A stretch of 11,851 bases of DNA, from the NCBI GenBank assembly GCA_022701925.1, contig JAKONM010000330.1, positions 1 to 11,851 on the forward strand, in the 5' to 3' direction. This DNA comes from Microbacteriaceae bacterium. GTDB taxonomy: Bacteria > Actinomycetota > Actinomycetes > Actinomycetales > Microbacteriaceae. Made by a program: the position numbers and the translations under genes. This document shows, in pieces, positions 1-9,648 of the stretch (position 1 is its first letter; each line of letters begins with the position of its first letter). A model generated the notes under the pieces. It was not told the origin of the DNA, searched no databases, and saw only the letters and a program-made list of their open reading frames with translations.

Positions 1-362
1 ACCGGCAGCACGGTGCCCATGCCGAACATCGACAGCACGACCACCGCGGTCGCCACCGCCATCGGGAGGCGGCGCCGACCGGTCGCGTCGGCGCGCGTGC
101 CGAGCACCGGGGCGATCAGCGCCACGACGACGCCCGCCGCCGCGATGCCCCAGCCCAGTCCGCTGGCCAGGCCCGCCTTCGCCGCCGCGAACCCGGGGTC
201 GCGCGCCGACAGCCCGGTGAAGGCATCGCCCGTCAGGTAGACGGTGAAGACGAAGGTGGTGATGACGGCGTTGAAGGAGGCGCTGCCCCAGTCCCAGGCC
301 GTCCACGCGAGCACCCGGCGGGAGAGCAGCCGGACGGGAGGGGGCGACGCCACCGCGGTCAT
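1..362 (-). CDS. MFS transporter, UMF1/Atg22-like family (partial, N-terminal part)
   Basis: This minus-strand frame is open from an ATG at 362 to the left edge, giving about 120 residues with no stop, so the gene is cut by the window. The first membrane segment (about residues 18-43) carries AWTAWDWGSASFNAVITTF, which resembles the 'W-x-x-YDWANSAF' opening of UMF1/Atg22-like major facilitator permeases. A second hydrophobic segment (about 68-87) is followed by LGTRADATGRRR at 87-98. That is the charged loop between helices 2 and 3 typical of MFS carriers, G-x-x-A-D-x-x-G-R-R. A third segment begins at about 100. The substrate cannot be told from this part. No good Shine-Dalgarno is seen before the ATG, so the start could lie at an internal GTG. 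It is transcribed divergently from the rhomboid-like gene. The MFS call is firm and the subfamily is likely. Confidence 0.8.
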   Translation of the reverse strand, partial: MTAVASPPPVRLLSRRVLAWTAWDWGSASFNAVITTFVFTVYLTGDAFTGLSARDPGFAAAKAGLASGLGWGIAAAGVVVALIAPVLGTRADATGRRRLPMAVATAVVVLSMFGMGTVLP

Positions 363-497
363 GCAGGGAGCGTAGGAGCGCACGGGGGCGGGGCGCGTCC
401 CCAGTCCGCGCAGCCGGCGCAGGCCTCCCGGGGTTCCGTGAACGGGGGATGGAGGATGCGCCCGCGATCGGCCGGGGATCGGGGAGAATCACCGATC

Positions 498-1415
498 GTG
501 AGCGACAGGTCGGGCGCAGTCGAGATCGATCCCTCCGTCTGCTACCGGCACCCCGGTCGGCAGAGCTGGGTGCTGTGCCAGCGCTGCGGACGCACCGTGT
601 GCCCCGAGTGCCAGATCCAGGCGCCGGTCGGCGTGCACTGCCCGGAGTGCGTCGCGGAGACGTCCGGCGGCGTCAGCTGGCGGCCGAACAACGTCGCGCC
701 GCTCAAGCCGAAGCGCCGCCGCCGCACGGAGCAGCGGGTGCGCACCATGCTGCAGCCCGCCGGCGCGGAGGTGAGCGCGCCCTCCGTGATGCTGGGCGCC
801 GCGATCGTGCTGTTCGTCGTCGGATCGTTCACCCCGCTGCCGGCCGCGCTGCTCGCGGCGGCCTCCTCCACCTCAGGGGTCTCGCCCCTGCCCCTGCCGG
901 AGCTGCAGGTGTGGCGCTACCTGACCGCCCCGTTCATCTCCTCGTTCGGCGGCATCACCTTCGGCTCCGTCGTGTTCTTCGCGCTCTCCGCCGTGTTCTT
1001 CTGGCTGACCGCGCCGCAGCTGAACCGCATGCTCGGCACCCGGCTGTTCCTGGTCGTCGCCGGGGTCGGCGCGTTCGTCGGCAACGCGGCGATGGTGATC
1101 TCGGTCGGGGTCGGCTCGGGGCTCTCGACGATCCTGTTCGCGTCGTTCGCCGCGCTGCTGGTCGTGGTGTGGGACGACCGGCAGGTGCGCACCCAGATCC
1201 TGATCATGATCGGCGTCAACCTGCTGATCAGCGTCGCGCTGGGCGGCGCCGGGCTGCCCGCGCTGGTCGGCGGCATGCTGGGCGGGGCCGGCTCGCTGTG
1301 GCTGATCCGCAACGGCCCGGCGAAGGGCTGGAAGGACCGCACGCCCGCGCTGATCATCGGGGCGGTCTGCGCCGCCCTGGTGCTGCTGGCCGTGCTGCGC
1401 TCGGGCGCGCTCTGA
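498..1415 (+). CDS. B-box zinc-finger / rhomboid-fold membrane protein, probable pseudoprotease
   Basis: The product from GTG 498 has 305 residues. An N-terminal zinc-binding module has C15, H18, C27, C30, C35, C38, C48 and C51 (H47 may also help), a B-box-like pattern found in many actinobacterial rhomboid proteins. A basic linker with PKRRRR at about 71-76 follows, then about six or seven membrane segments between 94 and 303. VWRYLTAPF (138-146) is the rhomboid 'WR-x-x-T-x-x-F' motif. The usual GxSG serine site reads GLST, so the serine (S210) is kept. In the last core helix the usual 'HxGG' reads ALVGG, so the catalytic histidine appears to be a leucine (about L256). An intact protease would need both, so I infer a non-catalytic rhomboid-like protein. 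Start choice: GTG 438 and ATG 456 (GGGGGA 6 nt upstream) are in frame, but GTG 498 gives the short N-terminus usual before the zinc finger. The family is clear; the function is unknown. Confidence 0.8.
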   Translation: MSDRSGAVEIDPSVCYRHPGRQSWVLCQRCGRTVCPECQIQAPVGVHCPECVAETSGGVSWRPNNVAPLKPKRRRRTEQRVRTMLQPAGAEVSAPSVMLGAAIVLFVVGSFTPLPAALLAAASSTSGVSPLPLPELQVWRYLTAPFISSFGGITFGSVVFFALSAVFFWLTAPQLNRMLGTRLFLVVAGVGAFVGNAAMVISVGVGSGLSTILFASFAALLVVVWDDRQVRTQILIMIGVNLLISVALGGAGLPALVGGMLGGAGSLWLIRNGPAKGWKDRTPALIIGAVCAALVLLAVLRSGAL

Positions 1416-1436
1416 CGGAGGGACCGCCCTTGCTGT

Positions 1437-1461
1437 GAGTTGAGCCGCAGGGGCTCAACTC
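1437..1461. promoter_or_regulatory. HAIR-like operator 1 (HspR binding site) upstream of dnaK
   Basis: GAGTTGAGCC (1437-1446) and GGCTCAACTC (1452-1461) form a perfect 10-bp inverted repeat with a 5-base centre. Its core TTGAGC-N7-GCTCAA matches the HspR-associated inverted repeat CTTGAGT-N7-ACTCAAG in spacing and in five of six core positions per half. It lies just upstream of the proposed -35, and hspR is encoded in the operon it precedes. It also lies 21 bp after the rhomboid-like stop, so it could form a hairpin there, but no T-tract follows. Confidence 0.75.
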
Positions 1462-1474
1462 CTGCTCCTCGAAG

Positions 1475-1503
1475 TGGACTTCCGGGTTCGACCGGCTTAG
1501 AGT
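1475..1503 (+). promoter_or_regulatory. Putative dnaK operon promoter
   Basis: TGGACT (1475-1480) and TAGAGT (1498-1503) each match four of six bases of the -35 and -10 consensus hexamers, with a 17-bp spacer. Transcription would begin around 1510, giving a leader of roughly 58 bases before dnaK. The placement between the two HAIR-like boxes, with box 2 overlapping the -10 edge and start point, fits repression by occlusion. The start site is not proven by sequence alone. Confidence 0.5.
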
Positions 1504-1530
1504 TGAGCCTGCTCGACGCAAGTCGAACCC
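1484..1530. repeat. 9-bp perfect inverted repeat bracketing the dnaK -10 and start region
   Basis: GGGTTCGAC (1484-1492) and GTCGAACCC (1522-1530) are perfect reverse complements separated by 29 bases. The interval holds the proposed -10 and nearly all of HAIR-like box 2. No known actinobacterial operator is recognised with confidence. It may be a second regulator's site, or chance in a GC-rich leader. Confidence 0.6.
1502..1522. promoter_or_regulatory. HAIR-like operator 2 overlapping the dnaK start region
   Basis: GTTGAGC-N7-ACGCAAG (1502-1522) matches CTTGAGT-N7-ACTCAAG at five of seven positions in the left half and six of seven in the right. The left half is part of a 10-base sequence, GAGTTGAGCC, that is identical to the left arm of operator 1. 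The two box centres (about 1449 and 1512) are 63 bp apart, close to six helical turns. It overlaps the proposed -10/+1 region, where HspR binding would block transcription. Confidence 0.65.
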
Positions 1531-1567
1531 TGGAACTTCATCTCCACCCTCACTCGAAGGAGCACCC

Positions 1568-3429
<1,862 letters not shown>

Positions 3430-3433
<4 letters not shown>

Positions 3434-4035
3434 GCAAGGACCAGCAGCCGGAGGGGGCGCCCGAGGAGGGCGCCCCCCGCGGGATCCCCGCCGACGGCGC
3501 CAGCGCTGATGGGAACTGGCTGGCGGCGGAGGGCCCGGACGTCGAGACCTCGCTGACCGACGCCGACCAGGCGTTCCTCGACGGGGCGGGCGACATGCCC
3601 GCCGAGGGCGCCGCGGAGCCGGAGGACGAGCACCTGGCGGACCTGCGCCGGGTCACCGCCGAGTACGCCAACTACCGCCGCCGCACGGAGCGGGAGCGCG
3701 AGGCGATCAAGGAGCGCGCGACCGGCGACGCCGCGCGCGCGATCCTGCCCGTGCTCGACGACCTGGACCGGGCCGAGGCGCACGGCGACCTGACCGAGGG
3801 CGGGGCGCTGGCCGCGATCGCGCAGAAGCTGCGCGGGGCGGGCACGAAGCTGGGCCTGATCGCCTTCGGCGAGAAGGGCGAGGCCTTCGACCCGCACCAG
3901 CACGACGCGATCTTCCAGCGGGAGAGCGGCGACGTGCAGAAGGCCACCGTCGCCGACGTGGTCGAGCGCGGCTACCGGATCGGCGACACCGTGCTGCGGG
4001 CGGCCAAGGTCGTCGTCGACACCCCGGCGGGCTGA
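3430..4035 (+). CDS. grpE: Nucleotide exchange factor GrpE
   Basis: GrpE is the dimeric cofactor that releases ADP from DnaK and resets its cycle. The ATG at 3430 overlaps the dnaK TGA as ATGA, so translation is probably coupled. The product has 201 residues. Residues 1-65 are acidic, low in complexity and probably disordered. A long dimerising helix/coiled coil covers about 66-98 (DLRRVTAEYANYRRRTERER). The four-helix region follows, with ILPVLDDLDRA at 105-115. The C-terminal beta wing that enters the DnaK cleft is marked by FDPHQHDAI (153-161) and GYRIGDTVLRAAKVVV (181-196), both family signatures. A much longer open frame extends upstream within dnaK, but it has shadow composition and is not coding. 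The DnaJ start lies two bases after the stop. Confidence 0.97.
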
Positions 4036-4037
4036 CC

Positions 4038-5030
4038 GTGGCGAGTCAGGACTGGTTCGAGAAGGACTTCTACAAGGTCCTCGGCGTGGACAAGTCCGTC
4101 TCGCAGGCCGACCTGAAGAAGGCGTACCGCAGGCTGGCGCGTCAGTACCACCCGGACTCCAACCCCGGTGACGCGGCGGCCGAGTCGCGCTTCAAGGAGA
4201 TCTCCGAGGCCTACTCGGTGCTCTCCGACGAGGGGCAGCGGCAGGAGTACGACCAGATCCGTGCCATGGGCTCGGGCGCCCGCTTCACCGCGGGCGGCGG
4301 CGGGGGCCAGCAGGGCGGCTTCGAAGACGTGTTCGGGAACCTGTTCGGGCAGGGCCAGCGGCCCCGCGGCGGGCAGACCCGGGGCGGCGGCTTCGAGGAC
4401 CTGCTCGGCGGGATGTTCGGCAGCGGGGGCGGCGGCTTCGGCCAGACCTCCGGCGGCTTCCGCGGCTTCGGGGGCCCGACCCCGGGGCGCGAGGTCGTGG
4501 CCACGACGAGCATCGACTTCCTCACCGCCACGAAGGGCGACACCGTCACCCTCTCGGGCGGCGGGGGCAGGCCGATCACGGTGCGGATCCCCGCCGGCGT
4601 GACGGACGGCCAGAAGCTGCGCCTGCGGGGCAAGGGCGAGCCGAGCCCCGACGGCGGCGAGGCCGGGGACCTGGTGCTCACGGTGCACGTGGACAAGCAC
4701 CCGGTGTTCGAGCGCGACGGGTTGAACCTGCGGGTCACGGTGCCCGTCACGTTCGCGGAGGCGGCGCTGGGCGCCACCATCGAGGTGCCGACCCTGGGCG
4801 GCGAGCCGGTGCGGTTGAAGGTCGCGCCCGGCACCTCCGGCGGCCGCGTGCTGCGGGTCAAGGGCCGCGGCGTCGCCACCCCGAAGGGCACCGGCGACCT
4901 GCTGGCCCGCATCGAGGTGGCCGTGCCCTCCCACCTGTCCGGACCGCAGAAGGAGGCGCTGGACGCCTTCGTCGCCGCGGGCCCGGGCGACAACCCGCGA
5001 GACGACCTGCTGGCCAGGGCGCGCACATGA
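4038..5030 (+). CDS. dnaJ: Type B J-domain co-chaperone (DnaJ without zinc finger)
   Basis: This protein delivers substrates to DnaK and stimulates its ATPase. It has 330 residues from a GTG two bases after grpE. The J-domain spans about 10-73 with HPD at 38-40. A Gly/Phe-rich linker runs from about 80 to 148 with repeats such as FEDVFGNLFG and FEDLLGGMFG. The C-terminal beta domains run from about 150 to 300, including VRIPAGVTDGQKLRLRGKG and GGRVLRVKGRG. There is no cysteine-rich CxxCxGxG region, so by architecture it is type II/B, like CbpA, unlike the operonic DnaJ1 of Streptomyces. The N-terminus MASQDWFEKDFYKVLGV is like Micrococcales homologues I recall. Position in the operon makes it the main partner of this DnaK; a zinc-finger DnaJ may exist elsewhere in the genome. 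Confidence 0.95.
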   Translation: MASQDWFEKDFYKVLGVDKSVSQADLKKAYRRLARQYHPDSNPGDAAAESRFKEISEAYSVLSDEGQRQEYDQIRAMGSGARFTAGGGGGQQGGFEDVFGNLFGQGQRPRGGQTRGGGFEDLLGGMFGSGGGGFGQTSGGFRGFGGPTPGREVVATTSIDFLTATKGDTVTLSGGGGRPITVRIPAGVTDGQKLRLRGKGEPSPDGGEAGDLVLTVHVDKHPVFERDGLNLRVTVPVTFAEAALGATIEVPTLGGEPVRLKVAPGTSGGRVLRVKGRGVATPKGTGDLLARIEVAVPSHLSGPQKEALDAFVAAGPGDNPRDDLLARART

Positions 5031-5034
5031 CCAC

Positions 5035-5098
5035 GACGTCCGCGGACCCCGGGATCCGGCGTCGCTGCGCGGGCCGCCGGCCCGGGTCCGCGGACGTC
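5035..5098 (+). repeat. 15-bp perfect inverted repeat between dnaJ and hspR
   Basis: GACGTCCGCGGACCC (5035-5049) and GGGTCCGCGGACGTC (5084-5098) are exact reverse complements. GGG (5051-5053) and CCC (5081-5083) can extend the stem past one bulged C. Each arm contains the 10-base palindrome GTCCGCGGAC (5038-5047 and 5086-5095). It begins four bases after the dnaJ stop and ends before the hspR Shine-Dalgarno. No T-run follows. It could attenuate transcription, protect or process the mRNA, or be a protein site. Confidence 0.8.
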
Positions 5099-5112
5099 CA
5101 CGAGGAGGCGTG

Positions 5113-5538
5113 ATGGAGGCCGACGAGCCCGTCTTCCCGATCGCGTCCGCCGCCGAGCTGGCGGGCATGCACCCGCAGACCCTGCGCCAGTACGACCGGC
5201 TGGGGCTGGTGGTGCCCACCCGCACCGCCGGGCGGTCGCGCCGCTACTCGCTGCGGGAGGTCGCGCAGCTGCGCGAGGTGCAGCGGCTGTCCGGCGAGGG
5301 GGTGTCGCTGGAGGGCATCCGCCGGGTGCTCGAGCTGGAGAACGAGGTCGTCGCCCTGCGCGAGCGCGTGCGGCGGCTCGAGACGGCCCTGGCGAACGAG
5401 CTGCTGAACCGCCCGGGCAGCCGGGTGTTCGCGTCGTCCGCCCAGGGGGACGTGGTGCCGCTGCGGCACGGCGTGCGCGCGCAGCGGCGCACCGAGGTCG
5501 TCGTGTGGCGGCCGCGGCAGCAGGCGGACGAGGAATAG
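5113..5538 (+). CDS. hspR: MerR-family heat-shock repressor HspR
   Basis: HspR represses dnaK-type operons through HAIR operators and, in Streptomyces, needs DnaK as co-repressor, so free DnaK level sets expression. The 141-residue product has a MerR winged helix near the N-terminus: helix-turn-helix about 10-29 (IASAAELAGMHPQTLRQYDR), then GRSRRYSLREV (40-50) in the wing. A coiled-coil dimerisation helix lies at about 70-96 (ELENEVVALRERVRRLE). The tail contains SRVFASSAQGDVVPL and VVVWRPR, as in actinobacterial HspR proteins I know. It lacks a cysteine or metal sensor pattern, consistent with chaperone sensing. The start at ATG 5113 is preceded by GAGGAGG (5102-5108) four bases upstream; the GTG at 5110 is too close to that site. 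The operators in front of dnaK supply the matching binding sites. Confidence 0.95.
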   Translation: MEADEPVFPIASAAELAGMHPQTLRQYDRLGLVVPTRTAGRSRRYSLREVAQLREVQRLSGEGVSLEGIRRVLELENEVVALRERVRRLETALANELLNRPGSRVFASSAQGDVVPLRHGVRAQRRTEVVVWRPRQQADEE

Positions 5539-5600
5539 CACCGCCGTCCCGCGTGCTCTTGCACCACGAGGACGGCCGATTCGTGAACGAGGAGGGTCCG

Positions 5601-7769
<2,169 letters not shown>

Positions 7770-7773
7770 CGTC

Positions 7774-7825
7774 CTCCGCCGTTCAGGAGCTCCCGCTGCG
7801 CTCCGGGAGCTCCTGAACGGCGGAG
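7774..7825 (+). terminator. Perfect 22-bp hairpin after clpB
   Basis: Bases 7774-7795 and 7804-7825 are exact reverse complements (CTCCGCCGTTCAGG... and ...CCTGAACGGCGGAG) around the loop CTGCGCTC. It starts five bases after the clpB stop. The stem is long and GC-rich but no T-run follows on either strand, as is common for actinobacterial hairpin terminators. I take it as the end of the chaperone operon, insulating the downstream hydrolase gene. Confidence 0.8.
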
Positions 7826-7869
7826 CGTCCGGTCACCTGCTGGACGCCTGCGGGCGGTAGGCATGCGGC

Positions 7870-8667
7870 GTGGAACGGACGCACCTGCTGCTGATCGGGG
7901 TCGACGGGCTGCGGCTCGACGTGCTGGACCTGGCCGACCTGCCCGCGCTGAGGCGCATGCTCGACGGCGCATGCACCAGCATGACGATGCCGGCGCCGAC
8001 GATCTCGGGGCCGTGCTGGTCGACGCTGCTGACGGGCGCCTCCGTGGAGCAGCACGGGGTCGTGGACAACCGCTTCATCGGGAGCCGGCTGGCGCTGCAC
8101 CCCGACCTGCTGACGCTGGCCTTCCTGGCGGATCCGACGCGCACCACCTTCGCCGCGGCCGCGTGGCCGCCGCTCGTCGACCCCGCCGGCGTCGGACCCG
8201 TGATCCGCACGCGGGACGACCAGCGGCGCCTCGAGCAGCACCGGGTGGTCGTGCGCGACGGCGAGACCTACGGCTACCGGGTCGCGGACGGCGAGGTCGC
8301 GGTCTTCGCCACCGCCGGCGTGCTGGCGGCCGGTCCCGACGTCGCCTTCGTCCACTTCTCCTCCGTGGACGAGGCCGGCCACCTCTTCGGCGCCCGGTCG
8401 GCGGAGTACGCGGCGGCGGCGCGGCGCGTGGACGGCCACCTGGCCGGGCTCCTCGCGGCGGTCGAGGCCCGCGCCGGCGCGGGGGAGCACTGGCTGGTCG
8501 CGGTCACGACCGATCACGGCCACCTGGACGGCGGCGGCCACGGCGGCGCCGAGCCCGAGGTGGCGGCGTCGTTCGTCGCCCGGATGGGGTTCGGGGTCGA
8601 GCCGGCGGGCTGGCCGGAGGAGATGCCGCCGACCGAGCTGACGCCGAGGCTGCTCGCCGCGCTCTGA
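7870..8667 (+). CDS. Alkaline phosphatase superfamily hydrolase (nucleotide pyrophosphatase/phosphodiesterase-like)
   Basis: The product has 265 residues with no signal peptide, so it is probably cytoplasmic. It has a full two-metal site of the alkaline phosphatase/NPP fold: D12 in LIGVDGLR, the nucleophile region APTISGPCWSTLLTG (42-56; S46, or else T44), D167 and H171 in SSVDEAGH, D215 and H216 in TTDHGH, and H224. QHGVVDN (61-67) after the nucleophile region matches the family. It is shorter than most nucleotide pyrophosphatases because the cap between about 75 and 150 is small. It would hydrolyse a phosphate mono- or diester; the substrate is unknown. The start is GTG 7870 with no clear Shine-Dalgarno. 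A TAGGCA hexamer at 7858-7863 leaves six bases before the GTG, so a leaderless message is possible. The small membrane protein gene follows after 14 bp. Confidence 0.85.
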   Translation: MERTHLLLIGVDGLRLDVLDLADLPALRRMLDGACTSMTMPAPTISGPCWSTLLTGASVEQHGVVDNRFIGSRLALHPDLLTLAFLADPTRTTFAAAAWPPLVDPAGVGPVIRTRDDQRRLEQHRVVVRDGETYGYRVADGEVAVFATAGVLAAGPDVAFVHFSSVDEAGHLFGARSAEYAAAARRVDGHLAGLLAAVEARAGAGEHWLVAVTTDHGHLDGGGHGGAEPEVAASFVARMGFGVEPAGWPEEMPPTELTPRLLAAL

Positions 8668-8681
8668 ACGACGATGGTCGG

Positions 8682-8975
8682 ATGCTCCAGATCGCCGGCA
8701 CCGCCCTGCTCGTCGTCGCGGTGCTCGGCGGCCTGGCCTGCGGGCCGTGGCTCGTCGCCGCGCTGGTGGCGGGGCGGCGCGACCAGCGGGACCTGGTGGT
8801 CGTGTTCTCGCGCCGGGCGTCCGCGACCGCCCTGCTGCTCGGCGTGCTCGCGGTGCTGTTCCCCGTGGCGCGCGCGGTCGCGGGCGAGCCGTGGAACGAC
8901 GGGGGCGTCGGCCTGGTCGTCGCCGGGCTGCTGCTGGTGGCGCTCGGGTTCGCGCTGCGCCGCCTGCCCGTCTGA
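8682..8975 (+). CDS. Small hypothetical membrane protein
   Basis: I do not recognise this 97-residue protein. It has about three hydrophobic segments: 2-30 (starting LQIAGTALLVVAVLGG), about 46-67 (ASATALLLGVLAVLFPVARAVAG) and about 74-92 (VGLVVAGLLLVALGFAL), with a basic loop GRRDQRD (31-37) and a basic end, ALRRLPV. The pattern suggests an integral membrane protein with a cytoplasmic arginine-rich loop. The ATG at 8682 is the only reasonable start in frame; a competing ATG at 8674 opens another frame without hydrophobic character. No strong ribosome-binding site is seen. It lies 14 bp after the phosphodiesterase-like gene and may be read with it. Its stop is 8 bp from that of the nitroreductase on the other strand. 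Confidence 0.65.
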   Translation: MLQIAGTALLVVAVLGGLACGPWLVAALVAGRRDQRDLVVVFSRRASATALLLGVLAVLFPVARAVAGEPWNDGGVGLVVAGLLLVALGFALRRLPV

Positions 8976-8983
8976 GCCGCCGG

Positions 8984-9571
8984 CTACTCCTGCACGAGCA
9001 GCAGGTCGGCCAGCGGCAGCCGGGTGCGCTGGGCGCTCTCGCGCTCGCGGTACCGCTCCGGCAGCGCGTCCGGCGAGCCGACGGTGCCCACCGCGGTCAC
9101 GGTGATCGGCACCAGCCGCTGCGGCAGGTCGAACTCCTGCCGCAGGCCCTCGACCTCGATGCCGCCCATGGGGTGCACGTGCAGGCCCAGCGCGTGCGCC
9201 TGCACGGCCAGGTTGGCCATCGCCTGGCCGGTGTCGTACTCCGCCCACCGCAGCGGCTTCCCCTGATCGTCCTCCGTGGTCGCCGCGGCCAGCACCAGGG
9301 CGGAGGCGCGGGGCGCCCAGGCCCGGTTGAAGCCCATCAGGTGCTGCTCGATGCGGTCGAACAGGGCGGTGCCGCGGCGGGCGGCGATGAAGCGGGCGGG
9401 CTGCGAGTTCGAGGCCGAGGACGCCCACCGGGCGGCCTCCAGCAGCGACGTCAGCTGCTCGTCGGTCAGCACCGCCTCGGGGTCGAAGGCGCGCGGCGAC
9501 CAGCGCATCGCCAGGATCTCCTCGATCGGCGCGGCGGTCGATGCGCGGCGGTCGGATGCGGTGAGCGGCAC
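8984..9571 (-). CDS. Nitroreductase family protein
   Basis: This is a predicted FMN-dependent, NAD(P)H-using oxidoreductase of 195 residues, typical for the single-domain nitroreductase family. N-terminal MRWSPRAFDP (22-31) with the two arginines is the FMN phosphate/ribityl contact region. ARWASSASNSQPARFI (47-62) is the family's 'A-x-x-A-P-S-S-x-N-x-Q-P-W' motif with an altered middle. YDTGQAMANL (112-121) and HPMGGI (133-138) are the helix and the glycine pair near the flavin. It has the nitroreductase fold, and the true substrate cannot be predicted. The GTG start at 9571 is preceded by GAGGAGG with a four-base spacing on the minus strand. It lies 77 bp downstream of folE on the same strand, so it could be the last gene of the folate operon or have its own promoter. 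Nothing ties it to folate chemistry. Confidence 0.9.
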   Translation of the reverse strand: MPLTASDRRASTAAPIEEILAMRWSPRAFDPEAVLTDEQLTSLLEAARWASSASNSQPARFIAARRGTALFDRIEQHLMGFNRAWAPRASALVLAAATTEDDQGKPLRWAEYDTGQAMANLAVQAHALGLHVHPMGGIEVEGLRQEFDLPQRLVPITVTAVGTVGSPDALPERYRERESAQRTRLPLADLLLVQE

Positions 9572-9648
9572 GGGTCCTCCTCGGGACGGATCGAGGGCAC
9601 GCCGTCGGGCCGTGGAGGGTCAGCGCGCGACCGCGGCGCCGTATTCCG

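Noticed and set aside
13..240. 75-codon plus-strand frame at the left edge
   Set aside because: The minus strand here encodes a convincing MFS N-terminus with the helix 2-3 loop motif; the plus frame is its shadow.
1437..1461. Reading the 10-bp inverted repeat as the rhomboid-like gene's terminator
   Set aside because: No T-run follows, the core matches the HspR operator with N7 spacing, and the same 10-mer recurs at 1500-1509. A dual role cannot be excluded.
5539..5600. Possible separate HAIR-controlled clpB promoter
   Set aside because: No TTGAG...CTCAA type repeat is present; only a 4-bp GTGC/GCAC stem around 5553-5564 and a lone TTGCAC with no matching -10.
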